A DNA stretch of 64,000 nucleotides, taken from contig NZ_JAXQNP010000004.1 in assembly GCF_034427435.1 (NCBI RefSeq), positions 682,001-746,000 of the forward strand, read 5' to 3'. The DNA comes from Nitrospirillum sp034427435 (GTDB lineage: Bacteria > Pseudomonadota > Alphaproteobacteria > Azospirillales > Azospirillaceae). This document shows, piece after piece, positions 17,379 through 26,013 of the stretch (positions are counted from its first letter, which is position 1; the number at the start of each line of letters is the position of its first letter). The translations under genes were made by a program, and so were the position numbers. The notes under the pieces were generated by a model. It did not search any database and was not told where the DNA came from. It saw nothing but the letters and a program-made list of their open reading frames with translations.

Positions 17379-17736
17379 CTGAATTCCCCTTTATCTGAAA
17401 AGTGGCATGACAACGGGTTGCGGCATCACGAGGACGGCGCGTTGAGAACCAAATGCGGGGGGCCGTGCCAACGGCCCAACCCTATTGGGTGGCAATGGCG
17501 ATGGTGCCGGCGCAAACCGAAGCGGGTGTCCCGGAGGCGTCGCGGTAATGGATGGTTATATACACTCTTTACGTGATAAAGTATTTAGTATTTGCCATTT
17601 ATCATAAAAGATCAGAATGGCGCCCTTTCAGCGGGGAATACTCAAAAACGAATGAAATCTTCGCTTTTAGAAATGGCGCCGGTGCCGGGCCCATGGCCGG
17701 GAGCATCGCCCTCTTCCCGCCCTGGCGCACCCATGA
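17379..17736. other. intergenic region upstream of the pepsin-like gene
   Basis: No gene is supported here. The stretch near 17380-17550 has ordinary G+C. Bases 17555-17680 are A+T-rich and include the small inverted repeat CTTTACGTGATAAAG at 17567-17581. A promoter for the pepsin-like gene could lie here, but I see no convincing hexamer pair. Confidence 0.4.
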
Positions 17737-17766
17737 GAAAAGCCCCGGCGGTCACCCGCCGGGGCT
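17737..17766 (-). terminator. rho-independent terminator of lldP
   Basis: AGCCCCGGCGG at 17741-17751 pairs with CCGCCGGGGCT at 17756-17766 around TCAC. Read on the minus strand, the stem is followed by T residues (plus-strand AAA at 17738-17740). It lies about 30 bases after the lldP stop codon. Confidence 0.85.
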
Positions 17767-17794
17767 GTCGTACCATGCCTGCGGGCTCGCGCCC

Positions 17795-19444
17795 TTACTG
17801 CGGGATCATGCCGGTGAAGACATAGGCCTGCAGCAGGGTGATGACGCCCACGATGCAGACGAAGAAGATGCTGTGCTTCAGGGTGAAGCGCAGCAGGTTG
17901 GCCTCCCGCCCCACCAGGCCCACGGCGGCGCAGGCCACCGCGATGCTCTGCGGGGAGATCATCTTGCCGGTGACGCCGCCGCTGCTGTTGGCGGCGACCA
18001 GCAGCAGGTCGGACACGCCGATCTGCTGCGCCGTCGTGGCCTGCAGGGCGCCGAACAGGGCGTTGCTGGAGGTGTCGGACCCGGTGAGGAACACGCCCAG
18101 CCACCCCAGGATGGGGGAGAAGAAGGGGAAGCCCTTGCCCGCCTCCGCCAGCATGAGCGCCAGGGTGGCGGACAGGCCGGAGTAGTTGGCGATGTAGGCG
18201 AAGGCCAGGACGGAGCCGATGGTGTACATGGGCCACTTCAGTTCCACCACCGTTTCGCCGAAGGTGGCCAGCGCCCGGCCGGGGCCGTAGCGCAGCACGA
18301 TCATGCTGAGCAGGGCGGAAACCAGGATGGCGGTGCCGGTGGCGGCCACCAGGTCCAGCTTGTACTGCGCGGCATAGGGCGTGGCCTTGGCGACGATGGG
18401 CGCCACCTTGGTCACCATGTTGTGCAGGCTGGGCACGTCCACCAGCAACACCGTGTCCACCAGGGCGCCGCCCTTGGCGAACAGGGCCTTGAACGGCTTC
18501 AGGCTCCAGATCGTCACGACGGCGGTGAGGATGAGGAAGGGCGACCAGGCCTTGATCACCTGGCCGGCGGTGTAAGCGTGGGCGCCCCGCTCCACCGCCG
18601 TTTCCTGGTCCTTGAAGCGGAACACGGTCTTGGGCCTCCAGAACTTCAGGAACACGGTCAGGCAGACCAGGCTGATGAGGGCGGAGATGATGTCCGGCAG
18701 TTCCGCCCCGATGTGGTTGGAGGTGAAGTACTGCCCCACGGCGAAGCTGGCGCCCGTCACCAGGATGGCGGGCCAGGTTTCCTTGACGCCCTTGAACCCA
18801 TCCATGATGAAGACCAGCCAGAAGGGCACGAACACCGACAGGGCCGGCAACTGCCGCCCGGTCATGGCCGCCACCTTGTAGACGTCCAGGCCCGAGACCT
18901 GGGCGCCGACGATGATGGGCGTGCCCATGGCGCCGAAGGCCACGGGGGCGGTGTTGGCGATGAGGCAGAGGCCGGCGGCGTACAGCGGGTTGAAGCCCAG
19001 CCCGGCCAGGATGGCGGCGGTGATGGCCACCGGGGCGCCGAAGCCGGCCGCCCCCTCCAGGAAGGCGCCGAAGGCGAAGCCCACCATCAGCATCTGCAGG
19101 CGCTGGTCCTCGGTGATGGAGATGACGCTGGCGCGGATGACGTCGAACTGCCCTGTCTTCACCGTGATCTTGTACAGGAAGACGGCGGCCACGATGATCC
19201 AGGCGATGGGCCACAGGCCGTAGAAAAAGCCGTAGGCCACGGCGGCGATGGCCGACGAGGCCGGCATGCCATAGGCGGCGATGGCGATCACCAGGGCGAT
19301 CAGCACGGTCAGCGTGCCGGCGACATAGCCCTTCAGCCGCAACACGGCCAGCGCCACCAAGAAGAAAACGATGGGCACCACCGCGACCAGCGCGGACACC
19401 ACCATGTTCCCAAACGGGTCGTAGACCTGGACCCAAGGCTGCAT
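17795..19444 (-). CDS. lldP: L-lactate permease
   Basis: The 549-residue inner-membrane protein imports lactate (and often glycolate) with protons. From the ATG complementary to 19442-19444 it begins MQPWVQVYDPFGN, matching the E. coli LldP start. GGGGGAAGG lies at the right distance upstream. A dozen or more membrane segments are visible. Signature stretches are VAYGFFYGLWPIAWII, FGAFLEGAAGFGAPVAITAA and TAPVAFGAMGTPI. Upstream in-frame codons to 19663 lack hydrophobic or conserved sequence and are not part of the gene. It is divergent from lutABC, with operators in the shared region, and would supply their substrate. Confidence 0.95.
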   Translation of the reverse strand: MQPWVQVYDPFGNMVVSALVAVVPIVFFLVALAVLRLKGYVAGTLTVLIALVIAIAAYGMPASSAIAAVAYGFFYGLWPIAWIIVAAVFLYKITVKTGQFDVIRASVISITEDQRLQMLMVGFAFGAFLEGAAGFGAPVAITAAILAGLGFNPLYAAGLCLIANTAPVAFGAMGTPIIVGAQVSGLDVYKVAAMTGRQLPALSVFVPFWLVFIMDGFKGVKETWPAILVTGASFAVGQYFTSNHIGAELPDIISALISLVCLTVFLKFWRPKTVFRFKDQETAVERGAHAYTAGQVIKAWSPFLILTAVVTIWSLKPFKALFAKGGALVDTVLLVDVPSLHNMVTKVAPIVAKATPYAAQYKLDLVAATGTAILVSALLSMIVLRYGPGRALATFGETVVELKWPMYTIGSVLAFAYIANYSGLSATLALMLAEAGKGFPFFSPILGWLGVFLTGSDTSSNALFGALQATTAQQIGVSDLLLVAANSSGGVTGKMISPQSIAVACAAVGLVGREANLLRFTLKHSIFFVCIVGVITLLQAYVFTGMIPQ

Positions 19445-19733
19445 AGCCTTCCCCCTGTTGTTTGTCGGATCGGCCGGCCGCCCGAACGGGGCGGCGCGCC
19501 GCATGGGCACGACCGGGCGGGCAGGATGGGTGCGGACCGTCAGGGCCGGGGGTGGCATCATCCCACGCCGGTACGCCACCGCCCCGCTCATGGACGGTGA
19601 TGACCTGGCATGGCGCCCCGGCGCCCGGGATCGCGAGCCGCCGGCGCCCGCCGGCTTCCTCACATCTTTCTCAGGCGCTCTTGTCTTCAGGCGTGCCCTG
19701 CATCGGACGGGTTCACCCGGACCGATGCCTCCG

Positions 19734-19752
19734 TGGTCAAATTACTGTACCA
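19734..19752 (+). promoter_or_regulatory. LldR-type operator O2, lldP side
   Basis: TGGTCAAATTACTGTACCA has the same TGGT-N11-ACC frame as O1 and O3. It lies 290 bases upstream of lldP. Confidence 0.55.
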
Positions 19753-19935
19753 TGGATGTCATGATGGATAACCCGTGCGGCGGGCGCCGCGCAAACGGAA
19801 AAACGGGCGCGCCCCGCCCCCTCGCCAAAAGGGCGAAATCGGCCTGGGAAATGAGGCGCTGGAATGGTTTGGCGCGCCACATATGGGATGAGCGCCGTGC
19901 CGCAGGGGTGGCGTCCGCCTGAAAGCGCCCAGCGT

Positions 19936-19954
19936 TGGTAAAATGATTTGACCA
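19936..19954 (+). promoter_or_regulatory. LldR-type operator O3, lutABC side
   Basis: TGGTAAAATGATTTGACCA is an 8-3-8 inverted repeat. It overlaps the putative -35 hexamer of the lut promoter, so a bound repressor would block RNA polymerase. A further half-site TGGTAAAA begins at 19966. Confidence 0.6.
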
Positions 19955-19974
19955 AATATGGCGTCTGGTAAAAT
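19948..19974 (+). promoter_or_regulatory. putative lutABC promoter
   Basis: TTGACC at 19948-19953 matches five of six -35 bases. TAAAAT at 19969-19974 matches five of six -10 bases. The 15-base spacing is short. The -35 lies inside operator O3. Confidence 0.4.
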
Positions 19975-20065
19975 ATGGCGCCGACAATTTCCCCGGCGCC
20001 CGGACCGCATACCGGAACGCGCCAGGGGCGAAACCCCCGGGAGGGATGGGCCTTTGACCGCCGCC

Positions 20066-20845
20066 ATGCCATCGACCTTCACAGCCCCGGCCACGCCGGC
20101 GACCGGGGCCAAGCCGGACACGGTCTATTTCTTCGGCACCTGCCTGGTGGACATGCTGTATCCGGAAGCCGGGCTGGCCGGCATGGATTTGCTGCGCCAC
20201 GCCGGCGTGCGCGTCATCTTCCCCGAGGGGCAGAGCTGCTGCGGCCAGCCGGCGCGCAACTCCGGTTACCTGGAGGAGGCACGCGAGGTGGCGCGGGCGC
20301 AGTTGGATGCCTTCCCCGGGGACATTCCCATCGTCGTGCCCTCCGGCTCCTGCGCCGGCATGATGAAGACCCACTACCCCCATTTGTTCGAGGGCGACCC
20401 CGACCAGCCGCGCGCCATCGCCTTCGCCGCCCGCGTGCATGAGCTGACCGCCTTCCTGGTCAACGTGCTGGGCGTCAAACTGGAGGACAAGGGCGCGCCG
20501 GTGACCGTCACCTGGCACCCCTCCTGCCATTCCCTGCGCGAGATGGGCGTGGTGGAGGAACCCAAGGCCCTGCTGCGCCAACTGGCCAACGTCACCCTGG
20601 TGGAGAACAAACGGGAGCGGGAGTGCTGCGGCTTCGGCGGCACCTTCGCCGTGCGCCAGACGGCCGTGTCCACCGCCATGGTGTCGGACAAGCTGGCCAG
20701 CGTCCGGGAGACGGGCGCGGGCACCCTGCTGTCGGGCGACTGCGGCTGCCTCATGAACATCGGCGGCCATGCGGAGAAGGTGGGCGACGGCACCCGCTGC
20801 CGCCACATCGCCGAGTTCCTGATGGAGCGCTGTCATGCTCAGTGA
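20066..20845 (+). CDS. lutA: lactate utilization protein A (LldE/YkgE), Cys-rich Fe-S subunit
   Basis: This is the first subunit of the LutABC L-lactate oxidase complex, which oxidises L-lactate to pyruvate in the cytoplasm. It has 259 residues from the ATG at 20066. It contains two Cys-rich CCG domains of the heterodisulfide-reductase type: SCCGQPARNSG and ECCGFGGTFAV, plus PSGSCAGM and SGDCGCLMN. An in-frame TTG at 20054, with GGGAGG 8-9 bases upstream, is a better-placed alternative start and would add four residues. The gene overlaps lutB by 11 bases. Confidence 0.92.
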   Translation: MPSTFTAPATPATGAKPDTVYFFGTCLVDMLYPEAGLAGMDLLRHAGVRVIFPEGQSCCGQPARNSGYLEEAREVARAQLDAFPGDIPIVVPSGSCAGMMKTHYPHLFEGDPDQPRAIAFAARVHELTAFLVNVLGVKLEDKGAPVTVTWHPSCHSLREMGVVEEPKALLRQLANVTLVENKRERECCGFGGTFAVRQTAVSTAMVSDKLASVRETGAGTLLSGDCGCLMNIGGHAEKVGDGTRCRHIAEFLMERCHAQ

Positions 20846-22331
20846 GAAGGGGGCGCCTGATGGAGAGCACCACGGCCCCCGCTTTGCCGAGCGCGCGCCC
20901 GATGCCTTGAACAACCCGCAACTGCGCCGCAACTTCCGCCGGGCCATGGACGGCCTGATGGCCAAGCGCGCCGCCCAGTTCCCCGACCCCGCCTATTGGG
21001 CGGAGCTGCGGGCGCGCGGGGCGGCGGTGAAGGCCCGCGCCCTGGCCAAGCTGCCGGAGCTGCTGGAACGCCTTGAGGCGAACCTGACCGCCAACGGCGT
21101 CCAGGTGCACTGGGCGGAGACGACGGAGGAGGCCAACGCCATCGTCCTGGGCATCCTGCAGCAGGCCGGCGCCCGCACCGTCATCAAGGGCAAGTCCATG
21201 GTGTCGGAGGAGATGCACCTGAACGCTCATCTGGAGCGGCACGGCATCGAGGCGGTGGAATCCGACCTGGGCGAATACATCATCCAGTTGGCGGGGGAGA
21301 CACCGTCCCACATCGTCATGCCCTGCATCCACAAGAACAAGGCCGAGATTTCGGACCTGTTCGCGGAGAAGATTCCGGACCAGCCCCATACCGATGACGT
21401 GGATGAACTGACCGCCGCCGCCCGCCGGGTGCTGCGGGAGCGCTTCGCCAACGCCGACGCCGGCATTTCCGGCGTCAACTTCGCGGTGGCCGAGACGGGC
21501 ACCCTGGTGCTGATCGAGAATGAGGGCAACGGCCGCCTGTCCACCACCCTGCCGCCGCTGCACATCGCCGTGACCGGCATCGAGAAGGTGGTGGAGTTCC
21601 TGGACGACGTCCCGCCCCTGCTGGCCCTGCTGACCCGGTCCGCCACCGGCCAGCCCATCACCACCTATGTCAACATGATCAGCGGCCCCCGGAAGACGTG
21701 GGAGAAGGACGGGCCCACGGCCGTCCATCTGGTGCTGCTGGATGCGGGGCGCAGCCGCGTCTATCAGGATGTGGAGCTGGCGGACACGCTGCGCTGCATC
21801 CGCTGTGCGGCCTGCATGAACCATTGCCCGGTCTATACCCGCGTCGGCGGCCATACCTACAACGCCATTTACCCCGGCCCCATCGGCAAGATCCTGACGC
21901 CGCAGTTGCAGGGCCTGGACGCCGCCGGCGACCAGCCGCACGCCTCCACCCTGTGCAACGCCTGCGCCGAGGTCTGCCCGGTCAAGATCCCCATCCCCGA
22001 CCTGCTGGTGCGCCTGCGCCGCGAGGCGGTGCGGCCGACGGAGACGCCGGCCACCCACCTGCCCGTGGTCAAGGACGGCGGGGCGGAGCGGTCGTGGAAG
22101 GAAAGCCTGGTCTGGGCCGGTTGGCGCCTGGTCTACACCAGGCCGCTGCTGTACCGCATGGTCACCCGCGCCCTGGCCTGGGGCGGCAACTGGGTGCCGG
22201 CCAGCGCCCCGCTGATGCGCGACTGGACCAAGGCGCGGGCCAGGCCCCGCTTCAAGCCGCGCACCCTGCACGACCTGGCGCGGGAGCGCGGTTACCCCAA
22301 TCGCTTGGAATTGGATGAGGTGCCGAAATGA
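20835..22331 (+). CDS. lutB: lactate utilization protein B (LldF/YkgF), 4Fe-4S subunit
   Basis: The 498-residue protein is the iron-sulfur LutB subunit. The first two thirds form a LUD domain (GKSMVSEEMHLN, VAETGTLVLIENEGNGR). The C-terminal ferredoxin part has CIRCAACMNHCPVYTRVGG and CNACAEVCPVKIPIPD, giving two 4Fe-4S sites. The last segment is the typical LutB C-terminal domain. The ATG at 20835 lies inside the end of lutA, after GGAGCG, and lutC starts in the ATGA overlap at its end, so the three are translationally coupled. Confidence 0.95.
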   Translation: MLSEKGAPDGEHHGPRFAERAPDALNNPQLRRNFRRAMDGLMAKRAAQFPDPAYWAELRARGAAVKARALAKLPELLERLEANLTANGVQVHWAETTEEANAIVLGILQQAGARTVIKGKSMVSEEMHLNAHLERHGIEAVESDLGEYIIQLAGETPSHIVMPCIHKNKAEISDLFAEKIPDQPHTDDVDELTAAARRVLRERFANADAGISGVNFAVAETGTLVLIENEGNGRLSTTLPPLHIAVTGIEKVVEFLDDVPPLLALLTRSATGQPITTYVNMISGPRKTWEKDGPTAVHLVLLDAGRSRVYQDVELADTLRCIRCAACMNHCPVYTRVGGHTYNAIYPGPIGKILTPQLQGLDAAGDQPHASTLCNACAEVCPVKIPIPDLLVRLRREAVRPTETPATHLPVVKDGGAERSWKESLVWAGWRLVYTRPLLYRMVTRALAWGGNWVPASAPLMRDWTKARARPRFKPRTLHDLARERGYPNRLELDEVPK

Positions 22332-22981
22332 ACGCCCGCGCCAATATCCTGGGCCGCCTGAAGGCCGCCCCCGGCCGGCCGGGCCCCGACCTGCCGCCGT
22401 GGACGCCGCCCAGCTATGCGGACAAGCTGGCCCGCTTCCGCCAGATGGCGGAGGCCAACCACGCCGAAATCCATGACGTCACCGCGTCCAACTGGCCGGA
22501 GCGGCTGGCCAGCATCCTGAACAACCGCGGCCTGCGCAGTCTCATGATCGCCCCCGGCACGCCCCGGGGCGACGCGCTGCTGCAGGCGGCGGCCCAGGGC
22601 GTGCCCCTGCCGCCGCTGGTGCCCTATGACCGCGCGGTGGAGGCGTTGAAGGACGCCCTGGTGCACCAGGTGGACGCCGGCCTGACCGGCACGCGCGGCG
22701 CCATCGCCGAGACGGGCACCCTGATCCTGTGGCCCACGGCGCAGGAGCCGCGCCTGCTGTCGCTGCTGCCGCCCCTGCACATCGCCGTGCTGGAGGAGGA
22801 CGCGCTGCACGACACGCTGGCGGCGGCGGTTCGGGACCAGGGCTGGGCGGCGGCGGGCATGCCCACCAATGCCCTGTTGATTTCCGGGCCGTCCAAGACC
22901 TCCGATATCGAGCAGACGCTGGCCTACGGGGTCCATGGCCCCAAGGAACTGATCATCCTGTTGGTGAAAAAAGGGGAGTGA
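22328..22981 (+). CDS. lutC: lactate utilization protein C (LldG/YkgG)
   Basis: The 217-residue LUD-domain protein completes LutABC. Recognisable stretches are TGTRGAIAETGTLILWPT, RLLSLLPPLHIAVLEE and the C-terminal GPSKTSDIEQTLAYGVHGP, a family signature. The start codon overlaps the lutB stop codon. The D-lactate dehydrogenase gene begins 7 bases after its stop codon, so L- and D-lactate oxidation appear to be one transcript. Confidence 0.95.
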   Translation: MNARANILGRLKAAPGRPGPDLPPWTPPSYADKLARFRQMAEANHAEIHDVTASNWPERLASILNNRGLRSLMIAPGTPRGDALLQAAAQGVPLPPLVPYDRAVEALKDALVHQVDAGLTGTRGAIAETGTLILWPTAQEPRLLSLLPPLHIAVLEEDALHDTLAAAVRDQGWAAAGMPTNALLISGPSKTSDIEQTLAYGVHGPKELIILLVKKGE

Positions 22982-22987
22982 GCGGCC

Positions 22988-25840
22988 ATGCCGGACAGCA
23001 TCCTGAACCCCGCCGCGGCCCCCGCCGCCATCCGTGATTACGACGCCCTGCGGGCCGAGCTGGCGAACGTGGTGCCGGCGGACCGGCTGATCACCGACCC
23101 GCTGCGCCGCCTGGCCTATGGCACGGACGCCAGCTTCTACCGCTTGGTGCCCAAGCTGGTGGTGCGGGTGGACAGCGAGGCGGAGGTGAGCCAGGTGCTG
23201 GCCGCTTGCCGCCGGCACAACACGCCCGTCACCTTCCGCGCCGCCGGCACCTCCCTCTCCGGCCAGGCCATCACCGACAGCCTGCTGATGGTGCTGGGCG
23301 ACGGCTGGCACCGCTCGGTCATCAATGACGACGGCAGCGTCATCAAGGTGCAGCCCGGCATCATCGGGGCGGAGGTCAACCGCCGCCTGGCGCCCTATGG
23401 CCGCAAGATCGGGCCGGACCCGGCCTCCATCGAGAGCTGCAAGATCGGCGGCATCGCCGCCAACAACTCCTCGGGCATGTGCTGCGGCACGCACGAGAAC
23501 ACCTACAAGACCATGCTGTCGCTGCGCTTCATGCTGGCCGACGGCACCCTGGTCGACACCGGCGACCCGGCCAGCGTGGCCGCCTTCCGTGTCAGCCATG
23601 CCGACCTGCTGGCCAAGCTGGACGCCATGGGCCAGCGGGTGCGGGATGACGAGGCGCTGGCCAACCGCATCCGGCGCAAGTTCGCCATCAAGAACACCAC
23701 CGGCTACAGCCTGAACGCCCTGGTGGATTACCAGGACCCGGTCGACATCCTGGCCCACCTGCTGATCGGGTCGGAGGGGACGCTCGGCTTCATCGCGGAG
23801 GTGACCTACCGCACCGTGCCGGAACTGGCCGACAAGGCCAGCGCCCTGCTGCTGTTCCCCGACATCGTGGAGGCCGGGCGCGCCGCCTGCCTGCTGAACG
23901 GTGGCCCGGTGGCGGCGGTGGAGCTGATGGACCGCGCCAGCTTGCGCAGCGCCAAGGGCCAGCCGGGATTGCCGCCCGAGATCGACAGCATGGGGGAGGA
24001 CGTGGCCTCCCTGCTGGTCGAGACCCGCGCCGTCAGCCCGGAGGCGCTGCGCCAGAACATCGCTGCCATCGGCGACCTGCTCGCCGGCGTCACCCTGCTG
24101 CGGCCCCCGGCCTTCACCACCGACCCGGCGGAATACGCCAAGCTGTGGAAGATCCGGAAGGGCCTGATCCCCACCATCGGCGCCATGCGCCAGACCGGCA
24201 CCAGCGTCATCATCGAGGACGTGGCCTTCCGCATCGAGGACCTGGCCGACGCCTGCCGCGACATGCGGATGCTGTTCGACAAGCACGGCTATCCCGACGC
24301 CATCCTCATGGGCCACGCCCTGGCCGGCAACCTGCACTTCGTCTTCGCCCAGGACTTCAGCACCGAGGCGGAGATCGAGCGCCACGCCCGCTTCATGGAC
24401 GAGATGGTCCATATCGTGGTGGAGAAGTACGACGGCTCGCTGAAGGCGGAGCACGGCACCGGCCGCAACATGGCCCCCTTCGTGGAGCTGGAGTGGGGCC
24501 AGGCGGCCACGGCGCTGATGTGGGAGATCAAGCGCCTGCTGGACCCGGCCGACCTGCTGAACCCCGGCGTGCTGCTGAACACCAACCCGCGCCTGCACCT
24601 GGAGAACCTGAAGCCCCTGCCCCCGGCGCACATCATCGTCGACACCTGCATGGAATGCGGCTTTTGCGAGAAGATGTGCCCGTCCCACGGCATGACGCTG
24701 AGCCCGCGCCAGCGCATCACCGGCCTGCGGGAGATCGCGCGCCTGGCCGCCCTGGGTGACCCGGCGACGGAGTTGAAGGACCTCTACGACCACCACGCCA
24801 TCGACACCTGCGCCGCCTGCGGCCTGTGCGCCACCGCCTGCCCGGTGGGCATCGAGACCGGGCAGATGACCAAGGCCCTGCGCGCCCGCCGCCATGGCCA
24901 GACCGCGCGCACCCTGGCCGGGGTGATGGCCCGCCATTTCGGCACAGTGCTGGCCGCCACGCGCGGCGCCCTGAACCTGGCTGCCTTCGCCGCCCAGGCC
25001 GTGGGTCCCCGGAAGGTGGCCAGCCTGGCGGCCTATGCCCGCAAACTGTCGGGCGACCGCCTGCCCCATGTCGGCCCCAACCTGCCGGAGGGGGCCAGCA
25101 TGGCCTGGCTGAAGGACCTGCCCCCGGCCAATGCCGCAGGCGAGCCCGTCGTTTACCTGGCCGCCTGCGCCGGCCGCACCTTCGGCCCGGCGGTGGAGGA
25201 TGCGGAGACCGATCCCCTGCCCGCCGTCACCCTGCGCGTGCTGGAGCGCGCGGGCTTCCGCGCCATCGTGCCGGACAAGCTGCCCAGCCTGTGCTGCGGC
25301 CTGGCCTTCGAGTCCGAAGGCATGACCGAGGCGGCGGACGCCAAGGCGGCGGAGATGGAGGCGGCGCTGCGGATCGCCAGCGACAACGGCCGCATCCCCA
25401 TCGTCATGGACGCCAGCGCCTGCACCCAGCGCATGAAGACCTACCTGGCCGGCCGCCTGCCGGTGAAGGATTTGGTGGAGTTCCTGGCCCAGGACGCCCT
25501 GCCCCGCCTGACGCCCACGCCGCAGGCGGAGCCGGTGCTGCTGCACCTCAACTGCGCCGCCCGCAAGATGGGCATAGACCCGCAGGCGGCGGCGGTGGCC
25601 AAGGCCTGCGCCACCCAGGTGGTGGTGCCGGAGCGGGTGGGCTGCTGCGGCTTCGCCGGCGACAAGGGCTTCCATGAGCCGGAGCTGAACGACCACGCCC
25701 TGCGCTTCCTGGCGCCCCAGGTGCCGGCGGGCTGCGTCGCCGGCTATTCCAGCAACCGGACCTGCGAGATCGGCCTGGCCGACCATGCCGGCGTGCCCTA
25801 TCGCCATCTGGTCTACCTGGTCGACAGGGCCACGCGCTGA
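22988..25840 (+). CDS. FAD-linked, 4Fe-4S D-lactate dehydrogenase (GlcD-GlcF-like fusion)
   Basis: The 950-residue protein joins a vanillyl-alcohol-oxidase-type FAD domain (residues about 40-280, with FRAAGTSLSGQA and GGIAANNSSGMCCG), a FAD-oxidase C domain (to about 530), a double ferredoxin segment (CMECGFCEKMCP and CAACGLCATACPVG) and two CCG domains (SLCCGLAFESEG, CCGFAGDKGF). This layout is that of membrane-associated iron-sulfur D-lactate dehydrogenases found with lldP and lldR in pseudomonads. YdiJ-type D-2-hydroxyglutarate dehydrogenases share it, so D-lactate is chosen from context. GGGGAG lies before the ATG. It probably feeds electrons to the quinone pool. Confidence 0.85.
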   Translation: MPDSILNPAAAPAAIRDYDALRAELANVVPADRLITDPLRRLAYGTDASFYRLVPKLVVRVDSEAEVSQVLAACRRHNTPVTFRAAGTSLSGQAITDSLLMVLGDGWHRSVINDDGSVIKVQPGIIGAEVNRRLAPYGRKIGPDPASIESCKIGGIAANNSSGMCCGTHENTYKTMLSLRFMLADGTLVDTGDPASVAAFRVSHADLLAKLDAMGQRVRDDEALANRIRRKFAIKNTTGYSLNALVDYQDPVDILAHLLIGSEGTLGFIAEVTYRTVPELADKASALLLFPDIVEAGRAACLLNGGPVAAVELMDRASLRSAKGQPGLPPEIDSMGEDVASLLVETRAVSPEALRQNIAAIGDLLAGVTLLRPPAFTTDPAEYAKLWKIRKGLIPTIGAMRQTGTSVIIEDVAFRIEDLADACRDMRMLFDKHGYPDAILMGHALAGNLHFVFAQDFSTEAEIERHARFMDEMVHIVVEKYDGSLKAEHGTGRNMAPFVELEWGQAATALMWEIKRLLDPADLLNPGVLLNTNPRLHLENLKPLPPAHIIVDTCMECGFCEKMCPSHGMTLSPRQRITGLREIARLAALGDPATELKDLYDHHAIDTCAACGLCATACPVGIETGQMTKALRARRHGQTARTLAGVMARHFGTVLAATRGALNLAAFAAQAVGPRKVASLAAYARKLSGDRLPHVGPNLPEGASMAWLKDLPPANAAGEPVVYLAACAGRTFGPAVEDAETDPLPAVTLRVLERAGFRAIVPDKLPSLCCGLAFESEGMTEAADAKAAEMEAALRIASDNGRIPIVMDASACTQRMKTYLAGRLPVKDLVEFLAQDALPRLTPTPQAEPVLLHLNCAARKMGIDPQAAAVAKACATQVVVPERVGCCGFAGDKGFHEPELNDHALRFLAPQVPAGCVAGYSSNRTCEIGLADHAGVPYRHLVYLVDRATR

Positions 25841-26013
25841 CGGGCCCCAATGGGCCGCTGAAGGGCTTATGTCCGGGCGAGACCTTACGCGCCGTTGACG
25901 GCGGCGGCGCCGCCGCCTACCCATATCGGGCGTCGGCAACACAGTGCGTCAAAATCCACGCGCGGGCCGGTCAACGGCCGCGCATGATCGAGAGACCTCA
26001 GGGGAGAGTGACC

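Larger units (their letters stand above)
19445..20065. promoter_or_regulatory. divergent lldP / lutABC control region
   Basis: These 621 bases contain no convincing gene, although one open frame of about 150 codons crosses them on the plus strand. They hold operators O2 and O3 and a promoter-like pair next to O3. The lldP side leaves a long leader of about 290 bases between O2 and the lldP start codon. Confidence 0.6.

Noticed and set aside
17552..19600. A 682-codon plus-strand frame opposite lldP
   Set aside because: The lactate permease on the minus strand is conserved from start to end; the frame's product is low-complexity.
19458..19922. A 154-codon plus-strand frame in the lldP/lut control region
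   Set aside because: It overlaps operator O2, has no Shine-Dalgarno and gives an Arg/Gly-rich product without recognisable features.
22292..25942. A 1216-codon open frame on the minus strand opposite the lutC/D-lactate dehydrogenase region
   Set aside because: It is antiparallel to well-conserved genes. Its product is His/Gly/Arg/Val-rich low-complexity sequence typical of GC-rich shadow frames.
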